Shown here: piece after piece, positions 53,123 to 60,318 of the stretch
How the letters are laid out: the number at the start of each line of letters is the position of its first letter
Position numbering within the stretch: position 1 is the first letter of the stretch
Assembly: GCA_964576705.1 (NCBI GenBank)
Contig: CAZNVI010000002.1
Coordinates: 1-64,000 of the forward strand
Length of the DNA: 64,000 bases
Direction of reading: 5' to 3'
DNA from: CAYMDS01 sp964576705
GTDB taxonomy: Bacteria; Patescibacteriota; Microgenomatia; Levybacterales; UBA12049
Notes under the pieces: model-generated
What the model was told of the DNA's origin: nothing
What the model saw: only the letters and a program-made list of their open reading frames with translations
The model's database searches: none
Position numbers and translations under genes: made by a program

Positions 53123-54808
53123 ATGATATGGCGATATAGGATACTTCTAGTCTTTTTCTTCCTTGCTTTTTTGTTAATTTTAGGAAGGTTGTTTTATTGG
53201 CAGGTAGTTCGTGCAAAAGAGCTTATTTCGCTTGGTGATTCACAGTATGGAAAGTTTAAGAAAGAAATACCAATACGTGGTGAAATAAAAACCAGTGATG
53301 GTTTCCCCATAGCTACGAATAAAGTTACATATTTGGTTACGGCAAATCCTAAATTGATTGCTGATGAAGATAAAGAAAAAACAGCTAAATTATTATCGCC
53401 TTTTATAGAAGTCGATGAAGCAACGATAAGCGCACTTTTAAAACTAGATAAGTTCTGGGTACCGTTAAAAAACAATTCTGAAAATAACATAAAACAAAAA
53501 ATAGAAACGCTTAATTTAGATGGTCTTGGGTTTGAAGAACAACCGATCCGTTTTTATCCTGAAGCGTCTCTTGCAGCCAAATTAATAGGCTTCGTAGGTA
53601 AAGATGAAAATGGTAATAATAAAGGTTATTTCGGGATCGAAGGTTATTATGACCGTCAGTTAAGCGGTAAAGTAGGTCTAGCAAAAGAAATTAAAGATGC
53701 TCACGGGAGGCCGATACTCGCCGAAATTAATAATAATTCAGGAAAGATAGACGGAAGAAATCTGTTATTACATATTGACAGATTCGCGCAGTTTACTCTT
53801 GAGGAATCCCTCAAAAAGGGATTTTATAGATACGGTGCGCAAGGTGCATCAGGAATCATAATGGATCCGAAGACAGGTGGGATTATAGCTATGAGCGGTG
53901 TTCCTGATTTCGATCCTGGGAAATATAATGATTATAGCGATGACCTTTATTTAAACTCGATGATATCCGGCGGATATGAGCCAGGTTCTACTTTTAAGCC
54001 TCTTATTATGGCTGCAGCGATAGATAGCGGACTTGTGACACCTGAGACGCAGTGCTCAATTTGCGATAAGCCGGTGGAGATCGGAGGTTATTCTATAAAA
54101 ACATGGAATGATAAATATTCAAGAAATATTACAATGGCGAATGTAATACGTGATTCTGATAACACAGGTATGGTGTTCGTCGGTAATAAACTCGGAATTT
54201 CTAAGATGAATTTATATCTGACATCTTATGGTATGGGTAAATTAACAGGCATTGATTTACAAGGCGAAATGGCGCCTGAAGTGCGTGGAGTAGATTCATG
54301 GTATCCGATTGATGTAGCTACCGCCAGCTTCGGACAAGGAATTTCCGTGACTCCTATAGGGTTGATAACTGCATTTGCGAGTCTGGCAAATGATGGTAAG
54401 CGTATGGTGCCTCAGGTGGTAGATAAGGTGGAAACTGATACGGGAGAAATTATAGACATAGCACCAGTAGTCGCAGGCAAACCGGTATCAGCGCGTACAG
54501 CCTTAATCATGCGTGAAATGTTGGTAAATGCAGTCAAATCAGGGGAAGCCAAGTGGGCAGCGCCTAAGGGTTATAGAATAGCCGGGAAAACCGGTACAGC
54601 CCAGATACCCATAGAAGGCCATTATGATTCTAATAAAACTATTGCATCTTTTGTGGGTTTTGCGCCTGCAGATAATCCTAGGTTTATAATGCTTATTATC
54701 TATGACCGTCCATCGACATCTATTTATGGAGCGGAAACCGCAGCACCTACATTCTTCGAAGTAGCGAAAAAATTATTGAACTACTATAAAATTGCCCCAA
54801 GTGAATAA
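53123..54808 (+). CDS. ftsI: Penicillin-binding protein 2/FtsI-type transpeptidase
   Basis: 561 aa. One N-terminal helix (about 7-25), a pedestal domain (IRGEIKTSDGFPIATN), and a transpeptidase domain with all three catalytic motifs: S289-x-x-K292 in GYEPGSTFKP, S345-D-N347 in RDSDNTGM and K489-T-G in AGKTGTAQ. It cross-links peptidoglycan at the septum. Complete and in the expected place after ftsL. No transglycosylase domain (class B). Confidence 0.92.
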   Translation: MIWRYRILLVFFFLAFLLILGRLFYWQVVRAKELISLGDSQYGKFKKEIPIRGEIKTSDGFPIATNKVTYLVTANPKLIADEDKEKTAKLLSPFIEVDEATISALLKLDKFWVPLKNNSENNIKQKIETLNLDGLGFEEQPIRFYPEASLAAKLIGFVGKDENGNNKGYFGIEGYYDRQLSGKVGLAKEIKDAHGRPILAEINNNSGKIDGRNLLLHIDRFAQFTLEESLKKGFYRYGAQGASGIIMDPKTGGIIAMSGVPDFDPGKYNDYSDDLYLNSMISGGYEPGSTFKPLIMAAAIDSGLVTPETQCSICDKPVEIGGYSIKTWNDKYSRNITMANVIRDSDNTGMVFVGNKLGISKMNLYLTSYGMGKLTGIDLQGEMAPEVRGVDSWYPIDVATASFGQGISVTPIGLITAFASLANDGKRMVPQVVDKVETDTGEIIDIAPVVAGKPVSARTALIMREMLVNAVKSGEAKWAAPKGYRIAGKTGTAQIPIEGHYDSNKTIASFVGFAPADNPRFIMLIIYDRPSTSIYGAETAAPTFFEVAKKLLNYYKIAPSE

Positions 54809-54829
54809 ATGAAAAGATCTGATAAAAGA

Positions 54830-55063
54830 CTATTCCGTCCAGTGCTCCACGAAGACTAATCCGAAGCGTCTTGCTACTCGATCTGGTAGTTTTTCGTTTT
54901 CAATTCTTTCTCGTATTCCTGGTAAAACAAAGTTAGATACCTCAGCGTAAGTATCATAATCTTCGACTATAGTATTCTTAACCCTTAGCATTTCGTCTTC
55001 ATACAATAATTCAGAACGAAATTCTCCAGTGTCCGGATCATAATATTTTACTTCAGTAGTCAT
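54830..55063 (-). CDS. Conserved small protein of unknown function (77 aa)
   Basis: Acidic, soluble protein beginning TTEVKYYDPDTGEFRSELLYEDEML and ending in HWTE. No family recognised. Its ATG overlaps the stop of the CsaA-like gene (ATGA) on the minus strand, so it is most likely co-translated with it, which supports it being real. It converges on ftsI. Confidence 0.5.
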   Translation of the reverse strand: MTTEVKYYDPDTGEFRSELLYEDEMLRVKNTIVEDYDTYAEVSNFVLPGIRERIENEKLPDRVARRFGLVFVEHWTE

Positions 55064-55407
55064 TTTATGGTAGATCCGTTGGGTGTTTCTGATTGTGGCA
55101 TAAGCAATATAGGTTTATTTGATTCATCAGCTGACATAATGTCTGCTGCCAGAATCATACCTTCTGATTCTTCGCCCATCAGTTTTCGAGGTGCAAGGTT
55201 TATGATAAAAATAAATTGTTTGCCTTTAAGTTCTGACGGGTTATACCATTTCGCAATACCGCTTAAGATGTTTCTTGTTCCTTCTGTCCCAAAATCTACT
55301 GTTAATCTGAGTAGTTTTTCTGAACCTTCTTTATTCTCGCATCCAAGTATTGTACCTACGCGCAAATCTAGCTTCTGAAAATCCTCAAAATTTATAATTG
55401 GCTTCAT
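55060..55407 (-). CDS. Stand-alone tRNA-binding domain protein (CsaA/MetRS C-terminal type)
   Basis: 115 aa. FQKLDLRVGTILGCENKEGSEKLLRLTVDFG, RNILSGIAKWY and NLAPRKLMGEESEGMILAA match the OB-fold tRNA-binding domain found at the C terminus of methionyl-tRNA synthetase and in CsaA. It may act in trans with MetRS or as a CsaA-like chaperone. The ATG at 55407 begins the domain and lies 7 nt after an extended -10; the frame also opens from 55485 through heptad-repeat sequence, which I reject. Confidence 0.78.
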   Translation of the reverse strand: MKPIINFEDFQKLDLRVGTILGCENKEGSEKLLRLTVDFGTEGTRNILSGIAKWYNPSELKGKQFIFIINLAPRKLMGEESEGMILAADIMSADESNKPILLMPQSETPNGSTIK

Positions 55408-55414
55408 ATTCTGT

Positions 55415-55423
55415 ATTTTAACA
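55415..55423 (-). promoter_or_regulatory. Extended -10 promoter of the CsaA-like gene
   Basis: On the minus strand TGTTAAAAT (TG-n-TAAAAT) ends 7 nt before the ATG at 55407. No good -35. A leaderless mRNA is predicted. Confidence 0.45.
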
Positions 55424-55431
55424 CAAACCAC

Positions 55432-55466
55432 TTTATACTTTATAATTAATACTTTATACTTTATAT
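55432..55466. repeat. Heptanucleotide tandem repeat array in divergent promoter region
   Basis: Five 7-bp units of consensus TTTATAC on the plus strand (AAGTATA-type on the minus strand) lie between the CsaA-like and YdjM-like genes. One unit provides TATACT at 55455-55460, 7 nt before the YdjM-like ATG, and may be its -10 box. Confidence 0.68.
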
Positions 55467-55467
55467 T

Positions 55468-56043
55468 ATGACTGGACGGACACACGATCTTGCCGCCTTT
55501 ACAGCCTTAACTTACGTGATATCTTCACAGCCACTTGCGGTAATGACTCTCTCAACTGCTTTCGTCGCATTTAGTGCGAATATGATAGGCGGATTGGCTC
55601 CTGACATAGATCAACCGACAGCAGCTTTGTGGAGGAGAATTCGGGCGGGATCGATTATAGGTAGAATAATACACCCCTTACTTGGCGGACATAGGTATAT
55701 TTCACACTCTATAATAGGGATATTTATTTTCGGTTATGTGCTTTCTGTAATTCTCAGTCATCTAGGTAAAGTTTTACTTGTAGATATGGAAATAGTTTGG
55801 TGGGCGTTTATGGTGGGTTTTATTTCGCATCTGATTATGGATATTTTTACTAAAGAAGGAATACCGTTATTATTCCCTGTACCGATTAATTTCGGGCTTC
55901 CGCCTGTTCGTTTTATGAGGATAAAAACATCAGGGGTAGTAGAGAAATCGTTTGTTTTCCCGATGCTTCTATTTATCAATATTTATTTGATTTATACACA
56001 CTATGGTAAATTTTTAGATTTTTTTAAAAATTACTTAAAATAA
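55468..56043 (+). CDS. YdjM-like membrane-bound metal-dependent hydrolase family protein
   Basis: 191 aa with four or five hydrophobic segments. TGRTHDLAAF, GGLAPDIDQPTAALWRRI, GGHRYISHSIIG and FISHLIMDIFTKEGIPLLFPV contain the conserved His and Asp residues of the DUF457/YdjM family, whose substrate is unknown. It begins 60 bp from the divergent CsaA-like gene and is 3 bp before the murE-like gene, so it may belong to the cell-wall transcript. Confidence 0.75.
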   Translation: MTGRTHDLAAFTALTYVISSQPLAVMTLSTAFVAFSANMIGGLAPDIDQPTAALWRRIRAGSIIGRIIHPLLGGHRYISHSIIGIFIFGYVLSVILSHLGKVLLVDMEIVWWAFMVGFISHLIMDIFTKEGIPLLFPVPINFGLPPVRFMRIKTSGVVEKSFVFPMLLFINIYLIYTHYGKFLDFFKNYLK

Positions 56044-56046
56044 CCC

Positions 56047-57309
56047 ATGTGGCAAAAAGCTAAAAATTATTATCATTTACTTCAAGCGTTGATAGCTAAT
56101 TCATATTACGGTTTTCCAGGTCGAAAATTAAAGGTAATAGGTGTTACAGGAACAAGCGGAAAAACTACGACTTCACTTTTAATTTATGAAATGCTAAAAG
56201 CTGCCGGACTTAAGGTCTCAGTTCTTTCGAGTATACAGGCGGTGATAGGCGGTAAAGAATACGATACAGGCTTTCACGTAACGACTCCTGATCCACATGT
56301 TTTACCTAAATTCCTTAAACAGGCTTTAAATCATGGTGATACTCATTTTGTGTTGGAGGTTTCTTCGCACGGATTGGATCAAAACAGAGTAGCTTTCGTA
56401 CCTTTTGAAATCGGTGTTTTATCTTCCTTAGCGCATGAGCATTTGGATTACCATAAAACCATGGTTAACTATGCAAAAGCGAAATTTAAGCTGATGCATC
56501 ATTCTAAAACAGCTGTAATACCTGTAAGTGTTTTAGATGAAACGTTGAACAAAGCTTTAAACTATGAAAAGCTTTCTGGTAAATTAGTTACTTTTGGTCT
56601 AAATACAGGAGATGTGACGCAAAAAAAATGGAATTTAAAATTGGAACTGCCCGGTGATTATAATCTAGTGAATGCGCTTGCTGCTGTATGTGTCGGAAAT
56701 AAGTTAGGCATTGATAATGTATTAATTAAAAAATCCCTAGAAAGTTTTAAAGGACTTCCCGGTAGGTTTGAAGAGATTGCTAATGATAGAGGATTAAAAA
56801 TTATTATAGATTTTGCTCATAAGCCGGACGCTTTAGAGTCGGTATTAAGTGTTGCAAATAGATTGGTTACTAAGAATAATAAAGTAATAGTTATGTATGG
56901 ATGCGCAAGCGAGAGGGATGTTTTAAAAAGACCGATTATGGGGGAAATAAGCGGAAGATTAGCAGATATAACTGTACTTACTGATGAGGATCCGAGGAGA
57001 GAGGATTCGATGAAGATTATAAATGAGATTGCAGCAGGATGTGCTTCTGCTGGGGCAGTGGAAAGGCATAGAGTAAGGGGCAATCCGCCAGCTGGCGGAC
57101 AAATATCAGAAAAAAAACATGTTTTTTATAAAATTCCCGATAGGCAGGAGGCGATAGGTTTTATAATTAATACACTTTCAAAAAGAGGAGACATAGTACT
57201 TCTGTGCGGTAAGGGGCATGAAAAATCTATGAATTATAACGGAACAGAGCGTCCATGGAGTGAGCATTCGGAAGTTAAGAAAGCTTTAAAAAATATTCAA
57301 AAAAAATGA
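56047..57309 (+). CDS. murE: MurE-like Mur ligase without N-terminal domain
   Basis: 420 aa. GVTGTSGKTTTS (P-loop, residues 35-43) comes within the first 45 residues, whereas full MurE has it after about 110, so the UDP-binding N-terminal domain is absent. EVSSHGLDQNRVAFVPFEIGVLSSLAHEHLDYH is typical MurE sequence, and TDEDPRREDSMKIINEI replaces the DNPR motif that contacts diaminopimelate. It would add the third stem-peptide residue to UDP-MurNAc-dipeptide. Residues about 344-353 (NPPAGGQIS) come from an inserted 16-bp palindrome. It overlaps murC by ATGA. Confidence 0.78.
   Translation: MWQKAKNYYHLLQALIANSYYGFPGRKLKVIGVTGTSGKTTTSLLIYEMLKAAGLKVSVLSSIQAVIGGKEYDTGFHVTTPDPHVLPKFLKQALNHGDTHFVLEVSSHGLDQNRVAFVPFEIGVLSSLAHEHLDYHKTMVNYAKAKFKLMHHSKTAVIPVSVLDETLNKALNYEKLSGKLVTFGLNTGDVTQKKWNLKLELPGDYNLVNALAAVCVGNKLGIDNVLIKKSLESFKGLPGRFEEIANDRGLKIIIDFAHKPDALESVLSVANRLVTKNNKVIVMYGCASERDVLKRPIMGEISGRLADITVLTDEDPRREDSMKIINEIAAGCASAGAVERHRVRGNPPAGGQISEKKHVFYKIPDRQEAIGFIINTLSKRGDIVLLCGKGHEKSMNYNGTERPWSEHSEVKKALKNIQKK
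57084..57099 (+). repeat. 16-bp perfect palindrome inserted in murE
   Basis: TCCGCCAGCTGGCGGA, flanked by CAA and CAAATATCA. The same extended element, with AATT at the centre, occurs in glmS at 62041-62056 but is read in a different frame there. Confidence 0.7.
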
Positions 57310-58826
57310 CAATATCAAATATCCATTTCGTCGGAATTAAAGGTGTAGGTATGACATCTCTTGCAGTAATTTTGAAAGAGTCCGGAATGCGAGTAACCGG
57401 TTCAGATATTTCAGAGCAGTTTATTACAGATGTGACACTTAATAATGCAGGAATCACCATTTTTAACGGATTTTCAAAAGAAAACGTTAATAACGCTGAG
57501 TTAGTGATTTATACCGGTGCGCATGGAGGCTTAGAAAATGTTGAAGTGAAATCAGCGTATGAAAAAGGAATCAGAGTCATTAGTTTCGCAGAGGGTGTGG
57601 GAATGATGATGGACGGGACGCTTTTACAAAAAAAACTTAAAGGGATTTCTATAGCCGGAACCCATGGTAAAACCACCACTACTGCGATGATCGCGACGAT
57701 TTTATCCATGAACGATTTGGATCCGTCATATCTTATCGGCACAAGCGAAATTCCGTCTCTTGGTAATTCAGGTCACTATGGCAAGGGAGAGTATTTCGTG
57801 GTTGAAGCTGATGAATATGCCACAGATCCGAAGTTTGATAAGAGGCCGAAATTCATGTGGCATAAGCCGAGAGTAGTAGTTATCACGAATATCGAACACG
57901 ATCATCCTGATATTTTTCCGACCCTAAATAGCTTCATGGAGGCATTCAGGATTTTCTTAGTAAATTTACCTTCGGATTGTGTAGTTATATTAAATGGAGA
58001 CGATAAACAAGTGCGAAAATTATTACCTGAAGTGAAGAATAGAAAAATTACTTTTGGATTAAATCCGGAGAATGATGTAGTGATAAGCAATTGCCATACT
58101 GAGCTTGATTCAGTATTTACAGAGATCTCGAAACCGATTCGACAACCTCACAGTCAATTAGGTTCTGAGCATATCGGAGGACAAGTCCGGGATGACAGAA
58201 AAAGTTACATTTTTAACTTAAAAACATTCGGATCTAATATGGGTGAATTTAAGATAAATGTGCCTGGTGTTCACAATGTCTTTAATGCCACAGCGTCTGC
58301 AATTGCAAGTCTTGAGACTGGTTTATCAATAGAAGAAGTTAAAAAGGGTCTTGAAAAGTTTCTAGGCTCAAAAAGGAGATTAGAATTTAAAGGTAAAATA
58401 TATAAAGACGCCTTACTGTATGATGATTATGCGCACCACCCCACAGAAATACGAAAGACTCTTAAAGTATTAAAAGAGCTTTATCCTTCTAAAAAAATCA
58501 CTTGTATCTTCCAGCCGCATACATATTCCAGAACTAAAGCTTTGTTTAATGATTTCGCAAGCTCATTTATCGATGCTGACTATGTGATTCTTATTGATGT
58601 TTTTAGTTCTGCTAGAGAGCAGCCTGATTCCAATGTATCCTCCTATTTGCTCTCAGAGGAAATCCAGAAAACTCAAAAAAACGTTCAATTTTTTCCAAAT
58701 ACAGCTGATGTGGTAAAATATCTAACTGACTTTTCTCTAGGTAAAGATGATATTGTGATTACCATGGGAGCAGGAGATGTGTATAAGTTAGGTGAGAGGT
58801 TGCAAGTTCTAAGTTATAAGTTTTAA
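57306..58826 (+). CDS. murC: UDP-N-acetylmuramate-L-alanine ligase (MurC, with Mpl-like features)
   Basis: 506 aa. The Rossmann start IHFVGIKGVGMTSLA and P-loop GTHGKTTTT (118-126) identify MurC/Mpl. EADEYATDPKFDKRPKF and NIEHDHPDIFP recall the Mpl recycling ligase (EADEYDTAFFDKRSKF), and DDYAHHPTEIRKTL and FQPHTYSRTK are common to both. Given the mur cluster, MurC is the likelier role. Residues about 263-298 (CHTELDSV to VRDDR) are an in-frame RPE/REP-like insertion absent from normal MurC. The C-terminal end is encoded by a heptad array. Confidence 0.82.
   Translation: MTISNIHFVGIKGVGMTSLAVILKESGMRVTGSDISEQFITDVTLNNAGITIFNGFSKENVNNAELVIYTGAHGGLENVEVKSAYEKGIRVISFAEGVGMMMDGTLLQKKLKGISIAGTHGKTTTTAMIATILSMNDLDPSYLIGTSEIPSLGNSGHYGKGEYFVVEADEYATDPKFDKRPKFMWHKPRVVVITNIEHDHPDIFPTLNSFMEAFRIFLVNLPSDCVVILNGDDKQVRKLLPEVKNRKITFGLNPENDVVISNCHTELDSVFTEISKPIRQPHSQLGSEHIGGQVRDDRKSYIFNLKTFGSNMGEFKINVPGVHNVFNATASAIASLETGLSIEEVKKGLEKFLGSKRRLEFKGKIYKDALLYDDYAHHPTEIRKTLKVLKELYPSKKITCIFQPHTYSRTKALFNDFASSFIDADYVILIDVFSSAREQPDSNVSSYLLSEEIQKTQKNVQFFPNTADVVKYLTDFSLGKDDIVITMGAGDVYKLGERLQVLSYKF
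58092..58199 (+). repeat. RPE/REP-like palindromic element inserted in murC
   Basis: About 108 bp, a multiple of three, coding 36 residues. The ends are imperfect inverted repeats: TGCCATACTGAGCTTG on the left and, read on the minus strand, TGTCATCCCGGACTTG on the right. The peptide CHTELDSV...GGQVRDDR matches repeats often seen in frame in Rickettsia-like genomes. Confidence 0.65.
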
Positions 58827-58831
58827 GTTGT
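58804..58831 (+). repeat. Heptanucleotide tandem repeat array at murC end
   Basis: Four perfect-phase units of AAGTTNT (C, A, T, G at the variable base) span the murC stop and the base before the murA ATG. Confidence 0.7.
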
Positions 58832-58885
58832 ATGGAGAAATTAATCGTTACAGGAGGCAATAGGCTAAAAGGCACAGTTAGTGTT
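58832..58885 (+). other. murA: First 18 codons of murA before the assembly gap (duplicate)
   Basis: ATG and 17 further codons identical to the start of the complete murA after the gap. This is the true genomic start if the gap is an artefact; it ends directly at the run of N. Confidence 0.8.
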
Positions 58886-58985
58886 NNNNNNNNNNNNNNN
58901 NNNNNNNNNNNNNNNNNNNNNNNNNNNNNNNNNNNNNNNNNNNNNNNNNNNNNNNNNNNNNNNNNNNNNNNNNNNNNNNNNNNNN
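58886..58985. other. Assembly gap, exactly 100 N
   Basis: The 55 bases before it (58831-58885) and the 55 bases after it (58986-59040) are identical, so the two contigs overlap and no sequence is probably missing. Confidence 0.95.
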
Positions 58986-58986
58986 T

Positions 58987-60318
58987 ATGGAGAAATTAAT
59001 CGTTACAGGAGGCAATAGGCTAAAAGGCACAGTTAGTGTTTCCGGAGCGAAAAATGCTGCTTTAAAAGCTTTAGTCGCAGCCTGCATGACTGATGAAGAG
59101 GTAATTTTACATAATGTTCCGCTTATTTCTGATATTTTCGTGATGATTGATATAATGCGCACATTAGGAGTAAGTGTAGTATTAGAAGATCATACTGTCA
59201 GAATCCAAGCAAAAGAATTTTCACGAACATCGATTCCTCTTGATAAAGCTGCTTTGGCGCGTACATCTGCTATGTTTATAGCACCTCTTTTAGCCAGAAA
59301 GCATGAGGCTATTATTCCTAATCCAGGAGGTTGCAGGCTTGGTGCTCGTCCTATAGATCGCACTACCGACGGAATTGAGAAAATGAGCGCTGAGGTGGTT
59401 TACTACAGCGATGATGGTTATTTTCATGCAAAAACCGAAGGTCTAAAAGGTATTAATTACCGTTTTGATAAAAACACCCACACAGGCACTGAAACTATGA
59501 TCTTATCCGCTGTTTTAGCTGCAGGTACCACAGTTTTAGATAACGCGGCAGAGGAGCCAGAGATTGATGATTTAATTGAGTTATTAAATGTAATGGGCGG
59601 CAAAGTAAAAAGAACAAATAGGAGAGAAATCGCAATTGAAGGGGTAAAAAAATTACATGGTGCAGAGTTTACAATTCAACCCGATAGAATAGAGGTCATA
59701 ACTTTTGCTATAGCAGCAGCATTAACAGACGGTGATGTGTTAGTAATAGATGCACATAAATCCAATATTGATGTTTTTTTACAAAAGTTTACTGAAGCAG
59801 GCGGAAATTATGAGAAAAAAGAGAATGGAATAAGATTTTATAAAAACGGAGAGTTGAATGCTGTTGATGTGACTACCTCAGTGCATCCAGGCTTTATGAC
59901 AGATTGGCAAGCACCTTGGGCAGTACTCATGACCCAAGCTGACGGTGAGTCGGTAATTCACGAAACGGTTTTTGAAAATAAATTGAAGTATGTAAAAGAT
60001 CTTCAAAAAATGGGAGCAAGCACTGAATTATTTAATCCCCAAGTAGAAAACAAGCAAGAAGTATATAATTTTAATCTCGATGATGATAAGCCTGAATATT
60101 TCCATGCTGTAAAAATAATTGGGCCTAAAGAGCTTCATAATGCTGTCATGACGACTTTGGATATTAGGGCTGGCGCTGCTATAGTCTTAGCGGCACTTGC
60201 GGCGCGGGGTTCCAGTACGATTTATGGCGTCGAGAAGCTTGACCGCGGGTATGAAAAATTTACTGAGAGATTACAGAGCCTTGGCGCAGATATAAAGAGA
60301 GTAAAGGAGATAGTATGA
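58987..60318 (+). CDS. murA: UDP-N-acetylglucosamine 1-carboxyvinyltransferase MurA
   Basis: 443 aa, complete after the gap. Two-domain EPSP-synthase-like fold: SGAKNAALKAL at the N terminus (K22, N23), the catalytic cysteine C116 in PNPGGCRLGARPID, then TGTETMILSAVLAAG and VHPGFMTDWQAPWAVL. It transfers enolpyruvate from PEP to UDP-GlcNAc, the first committed peptidoglycan step. Having Cys rather than Asp at this site predicts fosfomycin binding. It overlaps the next gene by ATGA. Confidence 0.93.
   Translation: MEKLIVTGGNRLKGTVSVSGAKNAALKALVAACMTDEEVILHNVPLISDIFVMIDIMRTLGVSVVLEDHTVRIQAKEFSRTSIPLDKAALARTSAMFIAPLLARKHEAIIPNPGGCRLGARPIDRTTDGIEKMSAEVVYYSDDGYFHAKTEGLKGINYRFDKNTHTGTETMILSAVLAAGTTVLDNAAEEPEIDDLIELLNVMGGKVKRTNRREIAIEGVKKLHGAEFTIQPDRIEVITFAIAAALTDGDVLVIDAHKSNIDVFLQKFTEAGGNYEKKENGIRFYKNGELNAVDVTTSVHPGFMTDWQAPWAVLMTQADGESVIHETVFENKLKYVKDLQKMGASTELFNPQVENKQEVYNFNLDDDKPEYFHAVKIIGPKELHNAVMTTLDIRAGAAIVLAALAARGSSTIYGVEKLDRGYEKFTERLQSLGADIKRVKEIV
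60303..60309 (+). promoter_or_regulatory. Shine-Dalgarno site of the glmU-like gene
   Basis: AAAGGAG lies 5 nt before the ATG at 60315, inside the murA end. It shows that internal genes of transcripts can use SD initiation while several promoter-proximal genes appear leaderless. Confidence 0.6.

Noticed and set aside
58878..59162. Minus-strand ORF spanning the N gap
   Set aside because: A third of it is undefined sequence and it runs antisense to murA.
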